A DNA stretch of 18,948 nt, from assembly GCA_030635995.1 (NCBI GenBank), contig DAOVXU010000012.1, positions 1-18,948 of the forward strand, read 5' to 3'. Positions 1-6,263 of the stretch are shown in pieces. Source of the DNA: Arcobacter sp. Its GTDB lineage: Bacteria; Campylobacterota; Campylobacteria; Campylobacterales; Arcobacteraceae. The position numbers and the translations under genes are program-made. The notes under the pieces were generated by a model, which saw only the letters and a program-made list of their open reading frames with translations, did not search any database and was not told the origin of the DNA. Each line of letters opens with the position of its first letter. The stretch's first letter is position 1.

Positions 1-1
1 A

Positions 2-790
2 AAACAAATAAAACTTCATAATAAAATAAAAATATTAAATGATTCTTTAGAGATAAAAGTAAAAGAGGAGATTGAAAAAAATAAACAACAACAACTTCTA
101 ATGCTTCATCAAAGCCGTCTTGCACAAATGGGTGAGATGATAAGTATGATAGCTCACCAATGGAGACAACCATTAAATAACTTAGCTATGTTAAATCAGA
201 CTATTATATTAAAATATAATAGAAAAAAATTAGACGATAAAATTGTAGAATATTTTAAAGAAAATTCAAAAATACAGATACAAAATATGTCAAAAACTAT
301 TGATGATTTTAGAGATTTTTTTAAGCCTGAAAAAAATAAGGTTGAATTTGTATTAAATAATATGATAAATAATACTTTAGATATGATAAAACCAATATTT
401 ACAAAAAATAAGATAAAAATACTATTTGAGAATAAAGAAGAGTTTAAAATAATAGGATACCCAAATGAATTAGGTCAAGCTATTTTAAATATAGTAAATA
501 ATGCACAAGATGCTTTAGCAGAACAAGATATAAAAGATAAAAAAATAGAGATAACTTTAAATAAAATTAATAATAAAATTATTTTAACAATTAGCGATAA
601 TGCAGGTGGTATTGCTGATAATATGATGGATAAAATATTTGAGCCATACTTTTCAACAAAAGAGGATAAAAAGGGTACAGGAATAGGTTTGTATATGACA
701 AAATTAATTATTGAAGAACATATGGATGGAAAGTTGAGCGTATCAAATAATAATAATGGTGCGGTATTTGATATAGTATTTAGTTCTTAA
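2..790 (+). CDS. Sensor histidine kinase, C-terminal part (5' end outside window)
   Basis: The frame is open from base 2, so the gene enters from the left; the ATG at 101 is internal, not a start. About 262 residues are visible. They begin with a charged, coiled-coil-like linker (KVKEEIEKNKQQQ) and then an H-box, MIAHQWRQPL, with the phosphoacceptor His at bases 155-157. After a dimerisation helix pair come the ATPase boxes: N-box (NIVNNAQDAL), G1 (DNAGG), F-box (FEPYFS) and G2 (GTGIGL). The catalytic core is therefore complete and should autophosphorylate on His. The sensor and any membrane segments lie outside the window, so the signal is unknown. No response regulator follows: the next gene, glyS, is convergent. 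A weak AAGTAG/CTACTT inverted repeat lies in the 62-nt gap, but no convincing terminator is seen. Confidence 0.93.
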   Translation, partial: KQIKLHNKIKILNDSLEIKVKEEIEKNKQQQLLMLHQSRLAQMGEMISMIAHQWRQPLNNLAMLNQTIILKYNRKKLDDKIVEYFKENSKIQIQNMSKTIDDFRDFFKPEKNKVEFVLNNMINNTLDMIKPIFTKNKIKILFENKEEFKIIGYPNELGQAILNIVNNAQDALAEQDIKDKKIEITLNKINNKIILTISDNAGGIADNMMDKIFEPYFSTKEDKKGTGIGLYMTKLIIEEHMDGKLSVSNNNNGAVFDIVFSS

Positions 791-852
791 AAATTCAAGT
801 AGCTTCACCTATAATAAAATATATCATAAAAACTACTTTACTTTGTTATTTA

Positions 853-2871
853 TTATATCGTGATCTCTTTAATATCTGCAATTTTTCTAAATGCTTGATA
901 CACTAATCCAATAATATTTTTTCTATTATTTTTAAGTTTTTCATCTTCATGGTTTACTAATACATTATCGAAAAAATTATCTAGTTTAGTTTTTAGAGAA
1001 AAAAGTGCCTCTAACTCTTCATCATAAGTTGGATAAGATTTTGATACAACGTCACTGTATGCTTTATATAATTCTTTCTCTTCCTCATCTTCAAATAGTT
1101 TTTTATCTATTGAAATTTCACTTGTAACATCTATATCTTTTATAATATTTGCAACTCTTTTAAAAGTAGTTGCTATCTCTTTAAAGTCACTACTATTTAC
1201 AATTGGATTTAGAGCTTCAATTTTTTGAGATATTTTTAATATATCTTTTTCTCCACTACTTAAAACAGATTTAATTACACTTGGATTTACCTCTTTAAAT
1301 ATCTTAAAAAGTCTATCATTAAAGAATTCATTTATTTTTTCAATATCAATGTTGTTATACTCTTTTTGTAGTTTAACCATTATACTGTTAAGATCTAAAT
1401 TAAGGTTATGTGTTATACAAATCTTAACTATACCAGCAGCAGCTCGTCTAAGTGCAAATGGATCTCTACTTCCTGTTGGTATCATTCCCACACTAAATAA
1501 TCCCATTAAAGTATCAAGTTTATTAGACAATGCAACGATAGAACTAAACAGAGTTGATGGTACTTCACCATCCTCTTTGTTAGGTAGATATTGCTCTTTA
1601 AGTGCTATACATAAATCCTCATTTTCTCCAGCTTTTTTAGCGTAGTAATATCCCATAAGACCTTGAAGTTCTGTAAATTCATAAACCATATCAGTAAGTA
1701 AATCTGACTTTGCCATCATCACAGATTTAGTTAAAAGCTCTTTATCTTCTACTCCAAAAACATCTGCTAATGTAAGTGCAATTTTACACTCTCTTTCACA
1801 TTTTTCATATACACTTCCAAGACCCTCTATAAATGTAATCTTTTTAAGACCTTCATTTTGTAGTCCATTTTTAAGGTCATTGTTCCAGAAAAACATACCA
1901 TCAGCAAGTCTAGGTCTAAGAACCTTTTCATTTCCAGCTATTATTTCACTAAAATCTGTAGTATAAGCATTTGATACCACTATGAACTTATTTGTAATCT
2001 TACCATCTTTATATACTGCAAAATATCTTTGATGCTCTTTCATAGAGTTTACAATAACTTCTGTTGGTAGTTCAAGGAACTCTTCATCAAACTGCCCTAC
2101 TAAAGCTGTAGGATATTCTGTAATTGCAACTATCTCTTCAAGTAACTCTTTATCTATCTCTATACTAAAGTTATTCTCTTTTTGAAGTTTTTCCATCTGC
2201 TCTAAGATAATTTTTCTTCTCTCATCTTGATATAAAATTACACCATTCTTATCAAGCTTACAAAAATAATCTCCAGCAAAGTCAAAATCAAATCTATCAT
2301 AAGATACCATTCTATGAGCAAAACTATTTGCACAAGATACAACATCAAACAATTGGGCATCTACTATCTCATCACCCAACATAATAGTAAGACCTCTTAT
2401 TGGTCTTATGAAGTTTTTATTTAAACTTCCCCATCTCATAGTTTTACCAAATTCTAGTTTTGATACAAATTCATTTACCATACTTCCAAGTAGATTTTTT
2501 GCCTCTATCCCTTTTTGCTCTTTTTTATAGTAAAGAACTTCTCCCCTACCCTTATCAATAGAACTTAACTCAGATATATCAACTCCACATTTTTTAGCAA
2601 ATCCAAGAGCAGCACCTGTTGGTTCATCATCTTTATATGCTATTGTAAGTGGAGCTCCAAGCATCTCTACAATAGAATCATCTTGAGCCACTTTAAATTC
2701 TCTATGCCAAAATACAAGCCTTCGGGGTGTATAGTAGAAGTTAAATTCACAAAGTAAATTATTTGCATCAAGTATATCAGACCACTTCTTTTCAATATTT
2801 GGTAACTCTTTTAAAAATGGTATTGCTGGTAACTCTTCAACTGAAATTTCTATTAATAGTGGTTTAATCAT
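853..2871 (-). CDS. glyS: Glycyl-tRNA synthetase beta subunit
   Basis: This is the beta subunit of the alpha2beta2 bacterial glycyl-tRNA synthetase, which with GlyQ charges tRNA-Gly in the cytoplasm. At 672 residues it is the usual family length (E. coli about 689). The N-terminus reads LLIEISVEELPA, as expected. Conserved stretches include MKEHQRYF (about 277-284) and RDPFALRRAAAG (about 469-480). The C-terminal part (about 560-670) is the helical anticodon-binding region. glyQ is not in the window, so the two subunits are encoded apart. The ATG overlaps the stop of the 56-aa upstream gene by 8 nt, and an AAGGA-type ribosome site lies inside that gene, so glyS is the last cistron of the rsmG operon and is probably translationally coupled. 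The start agrees with the family. Confidence 0.97.
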   Translation of the reverse strand: MIKPLLIEISVEELPAIPFLKELPNIEKKWSDILDANNLLCEFNFYYTPRRLVFWHREFKVAQDDSIVEMLGAPLTIAYKDDEPTGAALGFAKKCGVDISELSSIDKGRGEVLYYKKEQKGIEAKNLLGSMVNEFVSKLEFGKTMRWGSLNKNFIRPIRGLTIMLGDEIVDAQLFDVVSCANSFAHRMVSYDRFDFDFAGDYFCKLDKNGVILYQDERRKIILEQMEKLQKENNFSIEIDKELLEEIVAITEYPTALVGQFDEEFLELPTEVIVNSMKEHQRYFAVYKDGKITNKFIVVSNAYTTDFSEIIAGNEKVLRPRLADGMFFWNNDLKNGLQNEGLKKITFIEGLGSVYEKCERECKIALTLADVFGVEDKELLTKSVMMAKSDLLTDMVYEFTELQGLMGYYYAKKAGENEDLCIALKEQYLPNKEDGEVPSTLFSSIVALSNKLDTLMGLFSVGMIPTGSRDPFALRRAAAGIVKICITHNLNLDLNSIMVKLQKEYNNIDIEKINEFFNDRLFKIFKEVNPSVIKSVLSSGEKDILKISQKIEALNPIVNSSDFKEIATTFKRVANIIKDIDVTSEISIDKKLFEDEEEKELYKAYSDVVSKSYPTYDEELEALFSLKTKLDNFFDNVLVNHEDEKLKNNRKNIIGLVYQAFRKIADIKEITI

Positions 2872-3034
2872 CTTTTTTATCTTCCTTCATCTCTTCACTT
2901 TTTTTCATTCGTTCTTCTGATTTTCTTTTTCTTTCGTTATTTTGTTCAACCATTTGTCTATTAAATCCTGCTAAAACCATAACTAACAATCCTATAAAAA
3001 GTATTACAACTATTGTATCTATAACTGTACCCAT
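2864..3034 (-). CDS. Small single-pass membrane protein (56 aa), unrecognised
   Basis: This short reading frame fills the gap between the 125-aa gene and glyS. The protein starts MGTVIDTIVVILFIG. Residues about 5-23 form one hydrophobic transmembrane helix. The rest (about 30-56) is highly charged, rich in Lys, Glu and Arg, and should lie in the cytoplasm or form a short amphipathic helix. Its ATG shares one base with the upstream stop (TAATG), and an AAAGGA ribosome site lies 6 nt before it. Its stop overlaps the glyS start by 8 nt. Good ribosome site, tight overlaps on both sides and a sensible membrane topology together argue that it is real. I do not recognise a family. It could be a small membrane factor or simply an operon filler tied to glyS translation. 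Confidence 0.8.
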   Translation of the reverse strand: MGTVIDTIVVILFIGLLVMVLAGFNRQMVEQNNERKRKSEERMKKSEEMKEDKKDD

Positions 3035-3411
3035 TAAATTTCCTTTATCTCTTCTTTATAAATTACACCATCTATTCCATTTATAGCTATGGTTTCTATC
3101 TCATCATCATTTGAAATTATTTCTAAGATTTTAGAATCAAACATATAATTTTCTGCAACTTTTTGAATTTTTTTAGCAATAGAATTATCAACTATAATAT
3201 ATCTGGCACTTAAACTATTTGAAAAAATAGCTTCTTTAATATTTGATACAACTACCGCACTATTTACATTATTTGCATAACAATAGTTAAGGATATTAAT
3301 ATTGTAAGTAAAAGCAACTATACTATTTGGTTTTGTTTTGGATATATCTTCTATAGTTTCTATATTTTGAATACCTATATGAGGTATGTTTTTATTTCCT
3401 ATAATTATCAT
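3034..3411 (-). CDS. Hypothetical protein, 125 aa, alpha/beta, soluble
   Basis: I do not recognise this protein. It has no signal peptide or membrane helix. Hydrophobic strands alternate with helices: MIIIG at the start, SIVAFTY near 30-36, SAVVVSN near 51-57 and RYIIVD near 70-75. This suggests a small Rossmann-like or flavodoxin-like alpha/beta fold. The end carries a NGIDGVIYKEE segment near 111-121. No catalytic motif is evident. The ATG shares one base with the stop of the zinc-ribbon gene, and its own stop shares one base with the next ATG, so it is embedded in the rsmG-glyS operon. The context gives no function; co-transcription with rsmG and glyS is compatible with a translation-linked role, but that is inference. 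Confidence 0.85.
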   Translation of the reverse strand: MIIIGNKNIPHIGIQNIETIEDISKTKPNSIVAFTYNINILNYCYANNVNSAVVVSNIKEAIFSNSLSARYIIVDNSIAKKIQKVAENYMFDSKILEIISNDDEIETIAINGIDGVIYKEEIKEI

Positions 3412-3623
3412 TATTTAGGTAAGCACTCTTTTGAGCAATAATATTTACCATTGCTAAGTATCGCTTCATCTTTTGATATAAAAGTTTTACAAGTTGGACA
3501 TTCATCTAGTACATCTATAACATCATTATTTTTTTTCTTTATATCTCGTTCTCTATTTCTTTTAAAAAATACAATGTAAACTAAAAATATTACAGCTAAA
3601 AGTGCCATTAATTTAAAAATCAT
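3411..3623 (-). CDS. PP0621-like small membrane protein with C-terminal zinc ribbon
   Basis: A 70-residue protein with one N-terminal transmembrane helix (about 3-20), a basic stretch (KRNRERDIKKK) placing the rest in the cytoplasm, and a small C-terminal metal site, CPTC near 42-45 and CSKEC near 63-67. The four-cysteine arrangement C-x2-C ... C-x3-C with an intervening GKYYC fits a zinc ribbon of the type seen in PP0621-family proteins. The function of that family is unknown to me. The ATG lies within an ATGA overlap with the rsmG stop, and the stop overlaps the next ATG by one base. It is a small conserved type of protein that could anchor or sense something at the inner membrane; the family call is from memory of the pattern, not from a search. 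Confidence 0.85.
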   Translation of the reverse strand: MIFKLMALLAVIFLVYIVFFKRNRERDIKKKNNDVIDVLDECPTCKTFISKDEAILSNGKYYCSKECLPK

Positions 3624-4234
3624 TCAAACAATCCTTTTCTTTTTATATATAAGAAGTTTCTAAACTCCCCTACACTTATTATTTCATACTTATTTAATTT
3701 TATCTCTTCTATCTCTTGTTCACACAAGCTTCCTTTATAAAATATAAATTCAGTTTGTTCATTTGATATGTTTTGAGTTAAAGATAGAAGTAATGATGTA
3801 TTTGTAACTGCTCTTGAAGTTATAAGATCATAAGATGTAGGAGATATATCTTGAACTTTTGTATGTAAAACTGTTACATTTTTTAGTCCTAATGCACTTT
3901 TAACAAAATTTAAAAATGCAACTCTTTTTACTTTTGGTTCAACTAAAACACATTTAGTATCAGGTCTTGCAATTGCTAAAAGCATACCTGGATACCCTGC
4001 CCCAGTCCCCACATCAGCAAACGATTTAAAATCATTTAAAAACTTCAATGGATAAACACTATCAACAATATTTGCTATAATATCAGGTGTTCGTAAAGCC
4101 TTTGCTGAGGTAAAATTATGTACAGCACCCCATTCTTGTAAAAGTGATATAAAAGTATCACATCTTTCATAAAATTTATCATCAAATGATAATTTAATTT
4201 TCTCTAGTTCTATTTTTAATTGTTCATTTTCCAT
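3620..4234 (-). CDS. rsmG: 16S rRNA (guanine527-N7)-methyltransferase RsmG
   Basis: RsmG (GidB) methylates N7 of G527 in the 530 loop of 16S rRNA using S-adenosylmethionine. The 204-residue length is normal. An N-terminal helical part with EWGAVHNFTS (about 34-43) precedes the Rossmann SAM-binding fold: motif I DVGTGAGYPG (about 74-83), LVEPKVKRVAFL (about 97-108) and TSRAV (about 139-143). It is the first gene of the operon leading to glyS and its stop overlaps the following start in an ATGA. No strong ribosome site precedes the ATG, which reads CAGTATGG. A possible promoter lies about 80 nt upstream (TATAAT on the minus strand), so the gene can be transcribed independently of tRNA-Leu and hup. 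Confidence 0.96.
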   Translation of the reverse strand: MENEQLKIELEKIKLSFDDKFYERCDTFISLLQEWGAVHNFTSAKALRTPDIIANIVDSVYPLKFLNDFKSFADVGTGAGYPGMLLAIARPDTKCVLVEPKVKRVAFLNFVKSALGLKNVTVLHTKVQDISPTSYDLITSRAVTNTSLLLSLTQNISNEQTEFIFYKGSLCEQEIEEIKLNKYEIISVGEFRNFLYIKRKGLFE

Positions 4235-4311
4235 ACTGTATTAAATAATCCATTTCTTATTTTATATTAGATTGTAACTTTTTGAAATATTCTTTTCTAT
4301 CTATTATTGCG

Positions 4312-4317
4312 ATTATA
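4312..4317 (-). promoter_or_regulatory. Candidate -10 box for rsmG
   Basis: TATAAT read on the minus strand, about 80 nt before the rsmG ATG. The position 17 nt upstream holds only TTTAAA, a poor -35, but Campylobacterota housekeeping promoters often lack a conserved -35. A second TATAAA-like site lies closer to the gene, so the exact start is uncertain. Confidence 0.35.
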
Positions 4318-4383
4318 TACTAACTTAGCTAACATTTAAATTTATGTAAGTCTAAAATATTTTTATAAGTGATAATCTTAGAT

Positions 4384-4431
4384 CCAAAGAGCTGTTAGTG
4401 ATACTACTTTTCTGGTTATTTTTTAATTTTT
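4384..4431 (+). terminator. Terminator-like hairpin on the + strand, no gene upstream
   Basis: CCAAAGAG (4384-4391) pairs with CTTTTCTGG (4407-4415, one bulged C and one G-U pair), enclosing a second short stem TAGT/ACTA (4396-4399 with 4403-4406). It is followed by TTATTTTTTAATTTTT (4416-4431). On the minus strand the hairpin is not followed by T residues, so it would work only for a + strand transcript. No + strand gene lies between 790 and here. It could end an unannotated small RNA or antisense transcript, or be chance in A+T-rich DNA. Confidence 0.35.
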
Positions 4432-4506
4432 AATAATATTATACTTTTGGATATTAATAGAAAATACATTTCTTTGCAAAAGTTTTAGATAGGGATTAGT
4501 TAGTAG

Positions 4507-4590
4507 TGGTACCAGTGGCCGGACTCGAACCGGCACGCCCGAAAGCGGGGGATTTTGAATCCCCTAAGTCTACCATTCCATCACACTGGC
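4507..4590 (-). tRNA. tRNA-Leu, anticodon CAA
   Basis: A class II tRNA of 84 nt with the CCA end encoded. The acceptor arm GCCAGTG pairs with CACTGGT (one terminal G-U), followed by discriminator A and CCA. The anticodon stem GGGGA/TCCCC closes loop TTCAAAA, giving anticodon CAA at 4557-4555, which reads UUG leucine codons. The T arm is GCCGG-TTCGAGT-CCGGC. A variable arm with CGC/GCG pairing is present, as expected for leucine. It begins only 13 nt beyond the hup terminator tail, so it either has a promoter overlapping that terminator or is processed from hup read-through RNA. Confidence 0.97.
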
Positions 4591-4603
4591 AATTTTTAGA
4601 TAT

Positions 4604-4634
4604 AAAAAAACCTAGCTATAAAATAACTAGGTTT
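4604..4634 (-). terminator. Rho-independent terminator of hup
   Basis: On the minus strand AAACCTAG (4634-4627) pairs perfectly with CTAGGTTT (4615-4608) around an 11-nt A/T loop, followed by further T residues to 4604. It starts 16 nt after the hup stop codon and is the clearest terminator in the window. Confidence 0.9.
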
Positions 4635-4650
4635 AAATATGGAGAGTTAA

Positions 4651-4926
4651 TTATGCTTTAACTGCATCTTTTAAAGCTTTTCCAACTTTAAACTTAGCAA
4701 CTGTAGTTGCTGGAACTTGAACTTCTGCACCTGTTCCTGGTACTCTAGCAACTCTAGCAGCTCTTTCAGATGTAGAGAATGTACCAAAACCAATAAAAGA
4801 AACAGTTTCTTTTTTCGCAAGTGTTTCAGTAATTGTTTCTAATGATGCTTCTAATGTAGCCTTAGCGTCTTTTTTTGATAATCCAGTCTTTGCAGCAACT
4901 GCATCGATAAATTCAGCTTTATTCAT
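4651..4926 (-). CDS. hup: HU family nucleoid DNA-binding protein
   Basis: HU is a small basic dimer that bends DNA and compacts the nucleoid. The 91-residue length is exact for the family. It begins MNKAEFIDAVA, with the helical dimerisation region about 1-45, then the signature FIGFGTF (44-50) and the DNA-binding beta arm about 52-75. The arm reads RVARVPGTG in place of the common GRNPQTG: the DNA-intercalating Pro63 and Arg61 are kept, while the flanking Asn and Gln are replaced. The end KFKVGKALKDAVK is typical. An AAAGGA ribosome site (4939-4934) lies 7 nt before the ATG. It is monocistronic apart from possible read-through into tRNA-Leu, and divergent from rsmH across 168 nt. Only one HU gene is visible; whether a partner exists elsewhere is unknown. 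Confidence 0.97.
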   Translation of the reverse strand: MNKAEFIDAVAAKTGLSKKDAKATLEASLETITETLAKKETVSFIGFGTFSTSERAARVARVPGTGAEVQVPATTVAKFKVGKALKDAVKA

Positions 4927-5046
4927 AATAGTGTCCTTTAAATTTTATTAACAGAACTTTATAATATTAAAGCTTTAATGTAGCTAAAATTGCGGTATAT
5001 TAGGCTATATTAAAGAAAAAAAGCTTATTTTATTTTAAAAACATTG

Positions 5047-5055
5047 TGATATAAT
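5047..5055 (+). promoter_or_regulatory. Extended -10 promoter for rsmH
   Basis: TGATATAAT matches the extended -10 form TGnTATAAT. The expected transcript start is near 5062, leaving a leader of about 33 nt before the rsmH ATG with an AAAGG ribosome site at 5084-5088. No good -35 is present, which is usual for this phylum and for extended -10 promoters. Confidence 0.7.
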
Positions 5056-5094
5056 ACTAAATTATAAATTATAATAAATTATTAAAGGTTATTT

Positions 5095-6003
5095 ATGTCT
5101 ACTATAATTCCACATATACCAGTTTTATTTAATGAAGTTATTGATACTTTTAAAGATATTAAATCTGGTTATTTAATAGATTGTACACTTGGTTATGGTG
5201 GACATTCTTTAGGAATATTAAAATCAAATGATAAGATTCAATTAATATGCAATGACCAAGATGATGAAGCATTAAATTTTTCTAAAAATAGATTGGAAGA
5301 ATTTAGTTCTAGAATTACTTTTAATAAAGGTAATTTTAAAAATGTTGTTTCAGATTTTAAAGATAAAGAGATCACAGGTATATTAGCTGATATAGGTGTA
5401 TCATCATTGCAATTAGATAAATTAAATAGAGGTTTTAGTTTTAAAAGTGATACTTTAGATATGAGAATGGATCAAAACCAATCACTTGATGCATCAGTTG
5501 TTGTAAATACTTACTCACAAAAAGATTTAGAATATATATTAAAAGAATATGGAGAAGTTAGAGAATATAAAAAAGTAGCCTCTCTTATCATTCAAAATAG
5601 ACCATTTGAAAGTGCTATTAAATTATCAACACTTTTAGAAAAAAATTTATATAAAGGTAAAATTCATCCAGCAACTTTACCTTTTCAAGCTATTAGAATA
5701 GAAGTAAACAATGAATTAGGTGTATTAAAAGATCTATTTAAAAGTATAGAAGATGCGAATCTTTCAAATTGTACTGTTGCTATTATTTCATTTCACTCTT
5801 TAGAAGATAGAATTGTGAAAAATTATTTTAAAAAATGGACTAAAAAGTGTATTTGTCCTTCAAATGTATTTAGGTGTGAATGTGGTAACAATAATCAAAA
5901 AGGTAAAATATTAACAAAAAAACCAATTGTACCAACAGCTCAAGAGATAAAAGAGAATGGAAGAAGTAGAAGTTCTAAAATGAGAATTTTTAAATTTGAT
6001 TAA
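5095..6003 (+). CDS. rsmH: 16S rRNA (cytosine1402-N4)-methyltransferase RsmH
   Basis: RsmH (MraW) methylates N4 of C1402 in the ribosomal P site using SAM. The 302 residues match the usual length. Motif I is LIDCTLGYGGHS (27-38), followed by CNDQDDEAL (52-60), ILADIGVSSLQLD (96-108), RGFSFKSD and LDMRMD (112-126), the catalytic-region segment ATLPFQAIRIEVNNEL (193-208) and AIISFHSLEDR (229-239). The C-terminal CICP ... CECG cysteines are also typical. The ATG has an AAAGG site 6 nt upstream. As in many dcw clusters, an FtsL-like gene follows directly and overlaps its end by 8 nt. No ftsI or mur genes follow, so the classical division cluster is reduced to this pair here. Confidence 0.97.
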   Translation: MSTIIPHIPVLFNEVIDTFKDIKSGYLIDCTLGYGGHSLGILKSNDKIQLICNDQDDEALNFSKNRLEEFSSRITFNKGNFKNVVSDFKDKEITGILADIGVSSLQLDKLNRGFSFKSDTLDMRMDQNQSLDASVVVNTYSQKDLEYILKEYGEVREYKKVASLIIQNRPFESAIKLSTLLEKNLYKGKIHPATLPFQAIRIEVNNELGVLKDLFKSIEDANLSNCTVAIISFHSLEDRIVKNYFKKWTKKCICPSNVFRCECGNNNQKGKILTKKPIVPTAQEIKENGRSRSSKMRIFKFD

Positions 6004-6262
6004 AGAGCAAATTAAATTTGAATTATCTGCTAAAAGTTCAATTCTATTAACTTTAACTATATTGATATTTGCACTTATAATATTTATACCAAAAATATAT
6101 CTAAGAAATAATATATATTATGTAAGTAAAGATATAAATAGATTATATTCCCATTATATATCATTAAAAGAGGAAAATAAATTTTTACATCAACAATTAG
6201 AAGATGCCAAATTTAAAAATCAAATAACTGATTCTTTAATGTTAGAAAAGATAAAAGAGTAA
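5996..6262 (+). CDS. FtsL-like bitopic membrane protein, 88 aa
   Basis: The protein has a short basic/polar cytoplasmic start, one transmembrane helix (about 15-34, SILLTLTILIFALIIFI) and a C-terminal part of about 50 residues with a coiled-coil pattern (DINRLYSHYISLKEENKFLHQ, about 46-66). This is the layout of FtsL, the division protein that pairs with FtsB outside the inner membrane, and the place directly after rsmH is the classical ftsL position. FtsL sequences diverge strongly, so the assignment rests on position and topology. The start is TTG at 5996 inside the rsmH end: no ATG or GTG occurs in frame before the helix, and an in-frame stop at 5981 excludes an earlier start. No clear ribosome site is seen, which suits translational coupling to rsmH. 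Confidence 0.8.
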   Translation: MIKEQIKFELSAKSSILLTLTILIFALIIFIPKIYLRNNIYYVSKDINRLYSHYISLKEENKFLHQQLEDAKFKNQITDSLMLEKIKE

Positions 6263-6263
6263 T

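Larger units (their letters stand above)
4235..4506. other. Gene-free gap between tRNA-Leu and rsmG
   Basis: This 272-nt A+T-rich stretch has no plausible coding frame on either strand. It contains a minus-strand TATAAT suited to rsmG and a plus-strand hairpin followed by T-rich sequence (see separate entries). Past the tRNA 3' end I see only a distant ACTTTTG/CAAAAGT inverted repeat and no clear terminator for the tRNA, so read-through into rsmG is possible. Confidence 0.6.

Noticed and set aside
791..852. AAGTAG/CTACTT inverted repeat between the left kinase gene and glyS
   Set aside because: Six-base arms around a loop of about 30 nt and no T run; too weak to call a terminator.
1349..1645. 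98-codon open frame on + strand
   Set aside because: It lies wholly inside glyS on the opposite strand, has no ribosome site and gives a protein with no sensible features.
4966..4979. Perfect 14-bp palindrome ATTAAAGCTTTAAT upstream of hup
   Set aside because: Palindromes of this length are expected several times by chance in DNA this A+T-rich, and no second copy was seen near another promoter.
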